Origin: Nymphaea colorata
Lineage: Eukaryota; Streptophyta; Magnoliopsida; Nymphaeales; Nymphaeaceae
Assembly (NCBI RefSeq): GCF_008831285.2
Contig: NC_045147.1
Coordinates: 9,888,334-9,952,333, forward strand
Length of the DNA: 64,000 bases
Direction: 5' to 3'
Every line of letters begins with the position of its first letter. The stretch's first letter is position 1. Below the pieces are notes generated by a model. That model worked only from the letters and a program-made list of their open reading frames with translations, did no database searches and was not told where the DNA came from. Shown one piece after another: positions 1 to 12,000 of the stretch. A program made the translations under genes and the position numbers.

Positions 1-671
1 CACATTTGCAAGGACGTGATAAGCAGTTAGGAAAATTAAATACCACAACGACACTGTATGAACAAGTTTTACTATAAAAGAGCATTTATTAAGAGGAGAT
101 AAGCACTCAAACATACAAAACACTGGCAATTATGCTACTGCAAGGTTTATCTTACGATACACTCAAGTAAAATCATGTTTACAATGATGTAATAAGCACT
201 CGAAAAAAATTAACTGAAACAGTGACATTATACAAAGTGCTTTGAAGATAAAATGACGTTTACTAAGAGATGAAAAAATAATTTTTTTATCTAAAAGACA
301 AAAAAAATATGACGATGGCCGAATACATCTCAGTCTTCAAAAGCACATGCGATTAATTAACATCCATCGTAAGCTTCTTAATGAGCATACAAAAGTCTTC
401 CTGCTGCTGAATGGTTTCAAGTTAACTTGCATGTCCACATATAAGAGCTACATGGACTAAATATACAGCTGCATGCTCAGCACATATCATATATTCCAAG
501 TTTTATAATTTTAGGTGGACTATATATATATAGTTATACATTCATCATGCGTCATATTTTCATGTTTTTATATGCTGTAGTATGTTTAGTATGTTTTAAT
601 TCCTGGAAAACTCAACATTAAAGAGAGTAAAAGAGGAAGCCTGCACAACCGTTATGTACAAGGCCCAAGAA
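1..671. other. Upstream intergenic region, nothing recognised
   Basis: AT-rich DNA ahead of the FLDH-type gene. I see no coding similarity, RNA gene or repeat boundary. The last 200 bases hold several short TA runs and presumably part of the promoter, but no single TATA box stands out among them. Confidence 0.5.
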
Positions 672-680
672 GGATGTGGT

Positions 681-742
681 CATATATAACTCTACCTACG
701 AAATCATATATATATATATATAGTAGGTGGAGTTATATATAT
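681..742. other. Imperfect inverted repeat with TA-rich loop upstream of FLDH-type gene
   Basis: The left arm, near 681-699, reads CATATATAACTCTACCTAC. The right arm, near 722-742, reads GTAGGTGGAGTTATATATAT, which is its near reverse complement. The loop is mostly alternating TA. The structure ends about 130 bases before the chosen start codon, so it lies in the promoter or 5' leader. It could be a transcribed hairpin, or a small MITE or microsatellite artefact. Confidence 0.5.
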
Positions 743-871
743 ATACACTACCTAAAAAGATGCTTTTGTTTTGAACTTGCTTTGGTGTTTATGATCTGCT
801 TCGTTGCTCTTGAATCCTTATTGACAAAGCAACTTGGACATCAGGCGGACGAAGAACGAAGGGAATCCAAA

Positions 872-3800
872 ATGAGGGTGCTGGTAACGGGAGCTACTGG
901 TTATTTGGGGAGCAGCCTCTGCAGGGGACTGCTGCAAGAAGGCCACACTGTGAAGGCCCTTGTCCGCCGGTCCAGCGACCTTTCGTCCCTTCCCACCACC
1001 ACTTCCTCTCACAACTTCGAGCTTGCCTTTGGCGACGTCACCGACCTCGCTTCCCTCCTCGCCGCGTTCTCCGGCTGCGACGTCCTCTTCCACACTGCTG
1101 CCGCCGTCGAGCCTTGGGTCCCTAACCCCTCCGTACTCTTCACCGTGAGTTGCTCTTTCGGTTGGAAGGCGAATGCTTTGAGACATCGTTTGAATTTGGG
1201 TGGCCTACTCAGCAGGAAGAATTCGCTAAATCGCCAGAGTTGGGACATTTCGGCACCTTTTAATGAGCGTCGTAGATTTTTGCTTAAATAATTGGTAATT
1301 CGGGGCTTTGTTTCTCGTGAAGGTAAATGTTGAAGGATTGAGGAATGTGCTGCTAGCGTTTAGAGAGACGAGTTCTATGCAGAAGATGGTGTATACCTCG
1401 TCCTTCTTTGCTCTTGGGCCTACTGACGGATGTATCGGTGATGAGATGCAGGTAATGTTGCTTTCATATCGGCCTTAGTTGGAAAAATATAACACGGGAA
1501 GAATAATTCTTGGTGGCTTACCTTTTAAAAGTTCCACGACAAAAACAAACTAAGATTAGTGCTGATTCAGATTGATTGATTCAGTCTACATGTTGCGGAT
1601 ATATCATATATCTAGGTCCGAATATTTCTCTTTTCCAGTAAGAACAATGTGAACCATTTCCCAGAAAGGCAGGTCATAGCTTGATGATTTGCTGTCTCTC
1701 AACCATTAAACGAATCTTAAACGCTTTATGATTAAGATAATTTTATCACACTGCTACGGCGAGCACAGAAAGAGTTGCATTTGGTTTGATGTTTGTCAGT
1801 TATCCATTCATAGAAAAATTCTTCTCATTCTTGCTGCATTTACCAAGTCTCATTTCTGTTTTCTTAATGACAGATGCATCACGAGAAGTTCTTCTGTACA
1901 GAGTATGAGAAGTCCAAACTTATGGCTGATAAAATTGCACTTAAAGCAGCCGAAGATGGCCTGCCAATCGTTATTCTTTATCCGGGGGTCATTTATGGGC
2001 CTGGAAGGCTTACTTCAGGAAATCTTGTGGCTAATACGGTAATTTCTTAGTAGCTAATATGATCTTGGTAGCTTCTTTCTGGAATTGTTTCTTTCTTTCG
2101 TCGATGTTATCGGCATTTCTTGCTAATTCTGACTCTGTCAAGAGTATCCGATTTAATAGAATCGAAGAAATGTCTAGGCGATTTTAGAGGAAGTTTCCTT
2201 ATTCTATGAATGGGGCTGTCTTCTATCAAACGGACAGGTGGTAATTTCAGAATATTAATTAGCCTATGCATGTAAGGATCAACATTCAATGCTGGTATGA
2301 TATAAGAAATGATGCATTCAGAATGCGTGCAAGCACCAATATATAGCACGTGTAGAATTCCTTAAGGTGGTCATGATAATCAAAGCTGATAGGGAATTCC
2401 TTTTTATCTAAGTCATTTTCCTTTTGCAAAATTCTGTTTTAGTCATTCTTTTCTTCAGTTCCTGAAGTTCCATGTCTTCATAGTTTATTAGACTGCCACT
2501 ATTCAAAGTGGGCCTTATCCAACATTGACTATTTTGTGGAACTTTTAATATTTGAATCTTGTTTTTGACTTTCTAGGTCTCATCCTTAGCAATGGTGACC
2601 TTTCTTGATTTGCAATTCTGTATGAGTTGCCTTCAGGATAACTATGTAGTCATAAATTTAAAAATTTGACCAACGTTTTCTCTGTTTGTTGGTCCTCAAT
2701 TTCTTTCATACCAACCTGTTTTTTTGGCTAGTTATGCGACACCTTGCTGTTCTTTTCCCAATATGTCCAGGACCCGGTCAGGGTCCACTAGGTCTCCTAT
2801 GAACTAAAGGCGCAGGCTTTCCATTGTTTCAAATGGGGAGCTTCGTGATGAACTTGAAGGAGCATATTATCATGTTCTGGCAAACACTTGCTTTAGGGCT
2901 AGATCTGAAAGGTTGATGCCGACCCTCTGTAAGAACAGACCAGTCGTATCATCTTATAAGTGCAGGTGTTGCTGTTTCAAAAATATGGAAAGATATGCCT
3001 ATTCATCTTCAATTAATATCCTGCCATATCACCTTCCAGGTTTTATTCCTTAAGACCTTTCAATCCTTGCAAAGAAAAGGTCCTATAGATACCCACACAC
3101 ACACGTATGTATATATCATTATCAGAAATGCATCATCGAGTTTTTATTGGTGAAATTTTTCTTGATTATTAGCCAAGATCTCAAGTAAATATTAGATTCT
3201 TAGGAATTCAAAGCAAAAAAAGATATAAAAGTAACGGATACCTAACCTTCTTACAATTGATCAAAATTCAAAATACTTAATAATATGTTGGAAGAAACCT
3301 CAGAGCATTTAAAACTACTAAAAAATCCATCAAAGGGAAAAACACAATGAGAATGTGTTTTTTCATTTTGGCTTTCTTTTTCATAAATGTCCTGATCTTT
3401 TTCCTTTTTAAAGTACAGCCTATATAGGGGTGCACTCACACAGCACTTCTCTATCCGTTTTTAGTACTGTAGAATATGTTAGGTTAGGATTTAAATAACA
3501 CGCTGTTGCATGAGTGGCATGATGAAGTGGCCCTGTCCACCTCTCATCTATAATCCTGCATATAGGCTTGTACATCTTGTTTTCTCTTGAGGTTCTTTCT
3601 GCTACCTTCTTTTGCTTTGTCAACAGCTCTATAGATGCATCCCATGGGAGACCTAACTTCACTATCAAGCAATTATAGGACTTTCATCAAATATATATTG
3701 ATCATTAATAATTTGACACATGATTCCCAAAATTGGTTGTTAATACAATATTCACAACTTCCTTGACTTTCTCTTGTTAGCATGTGGATACACAGTCCAT

Positions 3801-4870
3801 TCATTATCTGAGAACATCGACCCCAAAGCATTTCTCTGTTTTGTTGCTCTCCTGACAATGACTGGATTGATGCCACCTGACCTAGCTACATCTAATCTTA
3901 GATCGTCATCAGCAGGATCAAAAGTAGGAATCTCAGTATCATCCTTATTGACCTCATCCTCCACTTCTTAGGGTTCATGATCGTCCATTTCTGCATCTTC
4001 CATACCTTTTTCTATCTATTTTGCTTTTAGAACTTTAATGATGTAATGCTGAAGCTGGCATTGCTTATTTGTGCACAAAGCTACTTTTTTGTCTTTCAGT
4101 CAATGGTGTTTTAGCTTAGAGATTCCTGCTGATAAGTCCTTCTTGGAGCAGTTACAAATGATTTTCAATCGATCATTTTCCTTCACCCATGTGCACCATT
4201 GTTATGCAGGCTTATTTGAACTCATTCTTCAGAAAATGTACCTTTCACGATAGATTGCATGTTTAGAACAACAAACCATTTTATTTTTCAAGATAGGAAG
4301 GACTGTTGGTTTTATGTTGCTGTTTCCATCTTGTCAGATTATAGAGCGCTTCAGCGGGCGTTTACCAGGCTATATTGGCAAAGGCAATGAAAGGTTTTCT
4401 TTTTGCCATGTTGAGGATGTAATACATGGACATGTAGCAGCAATGGACAGAGGGAAAATTGGTGAAAGGTATTTACTTGGTGGAGAAAATGCATCTTTTG
4501 CTGATGTACTTGACATTGCTGCCATGGTCACTGGAACACAACGGCCTTCATTTCATATTCCATTGTGGCTAGTGGAAATCTATGGTTGGATGAGCGTGTT
4601 TTGGGCCCGTCTCACAGGAACTATTCCTCTAATTAGTTACCCAGTGAGTGTCATAATCTTCAAAGAATTCTTTCCTTTTTTCTTATTTGATTTTCTGATA
4701 TAAGTATTCCTATGTTTCACTTACTGCAGATAGTGCATGTAATGAGACACCAGTGGGTTTATTCTTCTGACAAGGCCAAAGAGGAGCTTAATTACAAGCC
4801 AAGAAATTTAAAGGAAGGTCTAACTGACGTTATGATGTGGTTGAAGAGTGTAGGAAAAATAAATTATTGA
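872..4870 (+). CDS. FLDH: NAD-dependent farnesol dehydrogenase-like reductase (extended SDR family), 5 exons
   Basis: Exons by GT-AG rule and unbroken frame: 872-1144, 1323-1451, 1874-2038, 4338-4643 and 4730-4870. All junctions are phase 0 and the sum is 338 codons including the stop. The 337-aa product matches my recollection of the Arabidopsis farnesol dehydrogenase FLDH in length and motifs. That enzyme oxidises farnesol to farnesal and affects abscisic acid responses. Visible features are the N-terminal dinucleotide motif GATGYLG (residues 7-13), a catalytic Ser region VYTSSFF (114-120), and the YxxxK pair Tyr145/Lys149 in YEKSK. LYPGVIYGPG follows in exon 3 and RLPGYIGKGN in exon 4. The methionine at 872 is chosen because the Rossmann motif follows at once and the family starts this way; an upstream in-frame ATG at 674 would add an unrelated sequence. 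Intron 3 is 2.3 kb and carries hAT debris. A degraded partial copy lies at 17685-19969. The exact alcohol substrate is inferred from family resemblance. Confidence 0.9.
3425..4015 (-). pseudogene. hAT-family transposase fragment in FLDH intron 3
   Basis: Read on the minus strand, broken frames keep the order of the DUF659 region of plant hAT transposases. A piece with MFSDNEWTVYPHANK and VNIVLTTNFGNHV (about 3830-3720) comes first. SEVRSPMGCIYRAVDKAKE (about 3660-3600) follows, then YKPICRIIDERW and HATHATACYLNPN (about 3570-3480). These match the family blocks that precede and follow 'MGYIYEAMDRAKE' and 'IIDRRW..LH..LHAAGYYLNP'. Several stops and frameshifts separate them, and no BED zinc finger, dimerisation domain or terminal repeats are visible. 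It lies antisense to the host gene inside an intron. Copy B keeps only the end corresponding to 3420-3555. Confidence 0.75.
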
Positions 4871-4925
4871 ACTTGCACATCGGCCATCTCTCTTTACCAA
4901 ATGGTATCACCATTAGATTAGTGCC

Positions 4926-4931
4926 AATAAA
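4926..4931 (+). promoter_or_regulatory. AATAAA, probable poly(A) near-upstream element
   Basis: A canonical AATAAA lies 56 bases after the FLDH-type stop codon. It is preserved in copy B near 20024. Plant polyadenylation signals are loose, so this is only a plausible assignment. Confidence 0.35.
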
Positions 4932-5111
4932 GGGGCAACCATTAGACTAGTGGGACGAAATTGCAATTAATGGTTCTCCAAAGTTTATGAATTACAGCAA
5001 TCTCCTGTGATGTTTATGTTCGTTACCTTTGAGCATCATGTAAAGCAAGGCTAATTTGGTACTCTGTTCTACAGTGGCTGCTGCTTTCTTTCCTATCTTC
5101 AAAGTTTATGA

Positions 5112-5288
5112 ATTATATATATTGAAGGACTTAAAGTTATCAAAGATGGATTCTTTGGCAAAAAAGTCTTCATCATAACGTTAGTGTTGGGAACTATCAT
5201 GGTGTCTGCAGGCTATTTTCTTGGCAGACTTGGTAAACTGATGGCATCAACAGGTGGTGTTGAAATAGCCATACTAGTGACGCCATGA
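5112..5288 (+). other. Unidentified open stretch with a hydrophobic segment, shared by both duplication copies
   Basis: An open frame of 58 codons without a start encodes YIEGLKVIKDGFFGKK, then a hydrophobic run VFIITLVLGTIMVSAGYFLG, then GRLGKLMAST and a TGA stop. In copy B (about 24590-24770) the same text recurs with about 80 extra bases upstream (absent from copy A) and a 2-base deletion that shifts frame. The hydrophobic core looks like one membrane span. I do not recognise the family. It may be the last exon of a lost gene, or chance. Its position 240 bases beyond the FLDH stop also allows it to be 3' UTR. Confidence 0.3.
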
Positions 5289-7670
5289 ATCGATCCTTAA
5301 TTATGGTTTCGTCTCTTAGGTAGGGCTGGGAGAACTGATCCAGTGATCCAGTGCAATGTAATCATAGTTACACCATTCCCATGTTTACACTTTGGAAAAC
5401 AAAATTTTTAATGATTTCGCATTATTACCTGCACCTCTATGGTTCCAAAGCTAGAAATCCACTTGTAGATGAACTTACTTGAATCCAATGAAAAATTGCC
5501 CCATACAGGATGGGCTGGTTGGCTTGTAAGAGTCCGGTTTGTCAGTTCAATTCTCATGGATGTTACTCATCTGGATTGTAAGTGATGCTAGTGTGACATT
5601 TTAGTTGAAGGGTGTACCGTGGGTTCACATAGGTCTTGAGGCAGCCTTAAATCCTGAGGAAGGCTGGTTTTCGGTTCTTCTTTGGCGGCTTCGGCTCACC
5701 CGAATGTGATGGAAAATCACGAGGACCTTGCAATTCTGATGATTCAAACTGTCTGAATCTTTGTAAGTTTTTGAATGACGTTTCAATCACTAAGACATTT
5801 CCATTGTTATACATCATGATAACATTCATATAATTCACACAGCTAAAATTTGACAAGAGATTTTCCAAGATTGTGAAGGCACATCGTTCTAATCCTCGTT
5901 CCACTAATGGGAAGTCTGAACGACCTCATTAAAGCTTGTAATTGGGAAAGTGGATTTGAACATCCTGCCGTCATGGCCGGCAACAACCGGCATCACATGA
6001 AACTGAACTTAGTTGGGATTAAGCATGAGTCTGCATATTATATGGTCCCTTCTGTGAAAGAGAAACCAACAAAATGTAATTCTAATCATTTGAATTGACA
6101 ACACAACAAAAACATTTCTCTCAACGAAACACCTATACTGATCAACATACCACTATAAAACAATTAAAATCATGATAACGCAAACATATTAAACATTTCA
6201 TAACATGAAATTACATAATTAAAAGTTCAAAATATCAAAGTTAATGAAGTTGAATAATTAAACTTTACAAGTTATATGTCATTTAAAGAAATCAATTCAC
6301 AAGCAAATATCAGTTATGGAGCATGCAAAACCTTTTCATTGCCTAACAGCCAACTGCTAAGTTTCTATATCTAATTTCCAAAACTGATATCCTAAAACAA
6401 TAGCATACGACTTGTAACTGTAATTATTATCACTACAAGTGTGCACACACAGACGACAAAGTGAAAAAGAAATTATTCGGAAAAAAAAAAGTCCCAAAGG
6501 AAGAACAAAAATTTTAAAAATAAAATAAACAGGCCCAACCAATTGAGTACCGAGGCAAACCATCCTAAGAATCTAAGAATTTTTTAAGTAGTAAATCACC
6601 TGGCCAGGAACAACTAGCTCAGGCCTAAGGCTTTGGAGATGCTGGGCACAAGTCAAGACGAGACTAAGTGAGCCTTTGATAACATAGGCCGTCACAGCTA
6701 AAAACTTGCATATATATCACCTTTACATTCTAGATGATCTTCAAAAATTGAAATGTAGCTTTTCACCTTGTTTAGGCGAAGCCAGCTCCTAACATATACA
6801 TGCCTAACATAAGGTGGCCAGGATCAAGCGTATATAGTATGTCTGAACATGGACTGGTATTCTTAGTAGAAGACGACCTTGTTTTATATACGCTGATTAA
6901 GTCAGACCCATGTTGCTAAATCAAGTTGGCTTGCCTAAGTGGACCAACTCGATCCCGTTAAAAAGTATCTTAGAAGCATATTTCAAGCCTTTAGAATGCT
7001 ATGGTACTTCAAATTTGGCTTTTATCCATTATCCAAATGCATATTTCAGGGCTTCAAATTGTTTCTGAATTACATTTCTAGAGGGAAACTTTTTTTAGGA
7101 TAAGGTATAGAAAAATCGATGTTTCAGTCATTGTTTTGTTTAGTTAATTAAAAGATAGTGCTTGGCACTATATAATGTAAAAGTAGTTGAACATTAATGT
7201 GTATACAAAGCTAAGAGACTGCCTTGAATTGGAACTTACATATAAGAAATATTGTTGCTGTCTCGATTAGCACCTACTTACATGTGAAAATATAAAAGTC
7301 CTAATGTCATAAAAATTATAAGAAGAAATAAAATATCATCCAACGTGGATTTTAATTGATAAAGGAAAATGACCAAAGCTCAAAAATTTAATGTCACAAA
7401 ATGCAAAGAACTCCATTTTTTATGCAGTAACCCAATTAAATATCCATAATTCATCATTTATCACCAAAACAAACCGTTGATCTCACAAAAAAAATAAAAT
7501 ACAAAACAACTTTATATTTAATGTCATACTGGCATGTGCCTAGTGCCAGCCAGTGGTCTCGAGCACTTTAGGAGCATGGTAAATTATGCATGTTATTCAG
7601 TAACTACATCAACCGAAAATGTATATGCTATATGAATCCAAAAACCATGCAAAGCACAACCCAAATACTC

Positions 7671-8560
7671 ATGTTGGGGTGTTATATGAGGAAATCGATG
7701 TATGAAGAGGTTATCGTAACGTGCTGGAGAGTACGAGATGAAGGTGTCTATCCGGATGACTATGTGTTCCTGAAGGTCCTCAGGGCATGCACCCAGCTGT
7801 CGGATTTAGAAGAAGGAGTTCAAGTCCACAACGATATGAAGCATTTGGGTCTGAGGCCAAATGTATGTAGTTCGAACTCGTTGATAGAGTTGTACTCGAA
7901 ATGCGGTGATGTGGTGAGTACGCGTCGAATGTTTGATGAGATGTCTCAAAGGGATGTATTGCCATGGAATTCTATGATTGCTGGTTATGTTTCTACTTCT
8001 ATATATGATTCTGCATTGGAGCTGTTTAATTTGATGTGTATTGGTCGTGCAAGACCAGATTTGATCACATGGAATACCATTCTCACTGCTTATTCTCAGC
8101 ATGGACTCCTTGAAGAGGCTCTTGATATCTTGAATCACATAAAGGAGTGTGGTTATACAATGCCCAATCATGTTACTTGGACAACTCTAACAGTTGGCCA
8201 TGCAAGAAAAGGCTGTTACAGAAAAGCATTGGAGTTATTCAAAGAAATGTTAGATGCCAATGTTAGCCCAAACGCTGATAGTCTTTCTTGTGTTATATCA
8301 GCTTGCAAGAACTTGCATGCTTTTAGGAGTGGGAGAGAGGCTCATGGATACGGCATTAGAACATGTCTGGATCACAAGTTCTATGCTTCTGCTGGTGGTG
8401 CACTTGTGACCCGTTTATTCAGCATGTGGCAGGATTGCAGATGTGGCAAATGCTTTCAGTAAGATGGATGGAAGAGATATGGTTTCCTGGAATTCGATTA
8501 TCATGGGTCTCATTCAATATGGCTGTCATGATTCAGCACTAAATCTTTTACATGATATGC
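7671..8560 (+). pseudogene. PLS-class PPR protein pseudogene, N-terminal part
   Basis: A frame from about 7672 to 8425 encodes tandem pentatricopeptide repeats of about 35 aa: VYPDDYVFLKVLRACTQL, then PNVCSSNSLIELYSKCGD, then RDVLPWNSMIAGYV, then PDLITWNTILTAYSQHG, then NHVTWTTLTVGHARKG. PLS-class PPR proteins bind organellar RNA for editing or processing. The frame shifts near 8425 and continues as ADVANAFSKMDGRDMVSWN and DSALNLLHDMQL up to 8560, where a copia element interrupts it. The 5' end is missing: PPR coding starts abruptly at the border of the segmental duplication, with no organelle targeting peptide. The remainder is at 14074-14886. Confidence 0.88.
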
Positions 8561-8565
8561 AACTG

Positions 8566-9020
8566 TGTTGGATAGTGGTCTTGAGCCCTATCTCATAACT
8601 ACGAGGAGACCCACTCGCAATTACGAGATCAACTTGAAAACCATTTTCTATAAACATCTTATTTGATAGAATTAAAGATAAATGTTACCTTGTTTATCTC
8701 ACTGCTAATCTCTCACTCGCCCAACCGCAAGCTGGGTATCGGGAAACCCTATGAGGTTGACTACTTAAGCTCAGCAATACACCAATTTAGGGTTAATGCT
8801 TTGGTGATTATCCTAAAGAGAGCCTCACAGAAGGAAACCCATGAACTAAACGATCATTGTTTCTATTTTCTCTTCCTCTCTTTCTCTCCTTCTTCTGCTC
8901 CTTTCAACAGTTGGTGTTGTCGTTGCTTCTTAAAGTGCAAACTGGAGCCACTAGTGAACCTACTGCACAGACGAAGAGGTGATACAGGCTACCGTTCCGC
9001 TGTTGCTTCACATTCTAACA
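8566..9020 (+). repeat. Copia-1 5' LTR
   Basis: 455 bases, TG...CA ends. Its first 82 bases recur directly at 13250-13331. Its middle and 3' parts recur inverted at 13992-14073 and 13334-13463. Confidence 0.8.
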
Positions 9021-9034
9021 TTGGTATCATAGTG
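9021..9034 (+). promoter_or_regulatory. Primer-binding site of copia-1
   Basis: TTGGTATCATAGTG directly abuts the LTR end. It differs by few bases from the initiator-Met tRNA complement TGGTATCAGAGC used by most plant LTR elements. Confidence 0.7.
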
Positions 9035-9056
9035 TCAGGTTCTCTGAATTCCAAAA

Positions 9057-12000
9057 TGACTTCAAGAGTGGGAGGCTCAGAACTGACCAAGACCTAAAAC
9101 TCAATAGAACAAACTTCCATGCATGGAAACGTAGGATCATGTTGGCCTTGACTCTAGATAGGCTTGTTTATGTAATCATTAAGCTTTTTTTCATTTTAGG
9201 AGACAAACCCACAGATGAGGAAATGAGAGCATATGAGTCTTTTGAAACTAATGACTTGATGGCTAAAACCATCATGTTCGTATTCATGGAAGATGATCTG
9301 ATCAACACGTTTGAGGACTGCTCAATTGCCAAGGAGATGTTTGACACTATCCCCTCTAAATACAACACCACTATTACGATGCATGTACAGTTGTTATTAG
9401 AATAGTACAATTCATATAAAATGAAAGAGTTAGACAGAGTAGTTGCTCATGTTAACAAGATGTTGGTCATGGCTAAAGACCTAGCCATAGTAGGAAATGT
9501 CCTATCTGACAACATGTATATCAGTACCATCTTGAATAGCCTATCACCTTCTTGAGATATGGAAGTCACTGCCTTGAGTCTTCAATTTGATACTCTAACT
9601 TTGGAAAAACTTCTCATAAAGTTAGCTATTCAGCAACAACACCTAGCCAAAAGAAATGATGCATAACTAATGACAGTCTAGGATAAATCTGCTAGTAGTC
9701 ATGTGCTTGTAAGACCCAAATAATTTAAAAAATGAAACGATGGAAAATTTAAGGGTAATTTTGTAAGTACTTAGGGAACTCATGGAACTATAATGAAATG
9801 CTATAGATGCGAAAAGCTTGGACATACCAAGAAGAGCTGCAGAACAAAATTTCTGAATAAAAATGACAACAATGGTCAGGACAACAACAACAGAAGGAAG
9901 TATTAATCATTTGTGTAGTGACAGAATATTTATTTGCAAATGGAGATCTGGCTGGTTGGTGCATTGATTGGGGGGTTAGTCATCACATCACAAAGACAAA
10001 AGAATGAGTGACTCATATAGAAGATCTGGGTCTAAGAGTTCACAAGGACTACATGGGAAATAACTCAAATTGTGATGTCTTGAGAGTTGGGTCATATCGA
10101 CTGAATGTTGGGAGCACTAGTTTTATTCTTAACGAGCTTTTATATGTTCCCTCCATGAGGAGGAACCTGGTGTCTGTTCTCGCACTGATTGGAAAAGGTT
10201 TTGAAGTTTGTTTTGTTTCAGAGAAGGTCATAGTAAGAAAACGTGGAAGGACCATATTCGATGGGAAATATGTAAAAGAACATGACATTTTCAAATTCGA
10301 TGAAATGAATAAAACTTCCAGTTCTACTTATACCAACTGTGCAATGAGTGTAAGTACAAACTTATGGCATGAAAGATTAAACCATGTAAGCAACAACAAA
10401 ATGAAGATTCTAGCACAGTAAAGTATAATATTCGATATAAATATAAATTATTTTACGAAATGTGAGTTGTGTTTATATGAAAAGAAGGCAATGAAACTCT
10501 TTCCGTCTGAAGTAATTCAAGCCACTGAACTATTTGAAATAATCCATACAGATATTTATGGACCTTTTAGAGTTCAAACACATAGTGGCAAGTCATACTT
10601 CATAACATTCATTGATGACTTCTCAAGATTTGGTTATATTTACCTGATTAACTATAAGTTTGAAGCACTTGAAAAATTCAAGAAATATAAAATTGAAGTC
10701 GAGAGACTTGAAAATATATTAAAGTTATAAGGTCTGATCGAGGAGGTAAGTATACATTAAATGAATTCCTTGAATATTGTAAAGACCTTCGAACTAATAG
10801 GCAGAAAACAATGTCTAAAATACCACAACAGAATGGTGTCACTGAGAGGTATAACAGAACCCTCTTGAATAATGTAAGATTCATGTTGACAGGAGCACAA
10901 TTACTCAAAGTATTTTGGTGTGAGGCTACGTTAATAGCTATGTACACTATAAATCGAGTGCCCTGCAAAGCAGTCCCAACCACTCCTTTTGAGACATTGA
11001 CTGTGTGAAACTAGATTTGAGATATCTCAGAAGACGGGAATCTGTAGCACATGTGAAAGTTCTAGATCTAAAGATAAACTAGATAATAGATTAATAAGAT
11101 GTGTATTTATTGGGTATCCAAAATGATTCAAATGCCACAGATTATATCACTCAATTATGAATCTTATAGAAAGTAGAGATGTAGAGTCCATAGAAGAACT
11201 CAATAATGAAGAATATGTTCTAGTTGAAGATCAAACTGATATACTGGATGAACTGATTTATTTAGAAGAACAGTCTAGGAATGAACCAACTGGAAAATGG
11301 ATTGGTAATGAACCAACTAAGCTTGATTTGTCAGAGGAACAGTCTGGTAATAAATTGACTGATGAACAGTTATATAATGAACCAACTGATCTGAGCACCT
11401 CATCATCTCAAACTTTGTTAGGTCATAAAAGACCTAGAGCTCCTCCCTCATATTTGAATGATTATTGTATATATCTTGTAGATGAGCTATGCTATTTAAC
11501 AGATGTTAATGAAATGGCTGACAATCTGACATATGATGAAGTCATAAATTCGCACGAATCGTTAGATTGGGTAAACACTATGGATGAGGAAATCGAATCC
11601 ATAGAAAAGAATAAAGTCTAAGAGCTAATAGATCTTCCTAATGATAGAAAACTCATTGGATGTAAATGGGTATTAAAGAAAAAGTATAAAACTGACAGAT
11701 CAGTCGAGAACTTTAAAGCTAGACTAGTGGCGAAAGGTTTTTCTCAAAATGAAGGAATTGTTTACTTAGAAACCTATTCACCAGTTGCTAAGTTTGCATC
11801 TATCAGAATAATTCTGGCTATCGCAGCTTTCTATGACTTGGACGTTTGTCAGATGGATGTGAAAATTGCTTTTCTGAATGGTGAGTTAAAGGAAAACATA
11901 TACATGGCTCAACCACAAGGATACATTATTAAAGGAAATGAAAAAAAAAGTGTACACGCTGAATAATCATTGTATAGTTTGAAGCAGTCGCCTAGACAGT

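Larger units (their letters stand above)
948..7670. repeat. Segmental duplication, copy A (intact FLDH locus plus 3' flank)
   Basis: The sequence from mid-exon 1 of the FLDH-type gene to about 2.8 kb beyond its stop recurs in the same order and orientation at 17685-27718. Blocks matched by eye include 948-1670, 2940-3558 and 4258-5040 with the gene, and 5040-7670 without recognised genes. The 3' flank from 5300 to 7670 holds no gene I recognise. Copy A lacks the copia element and the MITE found in copy B and so shows their empty sites. The block ends at about 7670, where PPR coding sequence begins. Confidence 0.9.

Noticed and set aside
818-1248. Antisense frames across FLDH exon 1
   Set aside because: Shadows of the GC-rich first exon; the same shadows appear in copy B.
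5647-5904. Minus-strand open frame partly conserved in copy B (25070-25438)
   Set aside because: Conservation is explained by the segmental duplication. The sequence matches no family I know, and the two copies differ by frame-altering indels.
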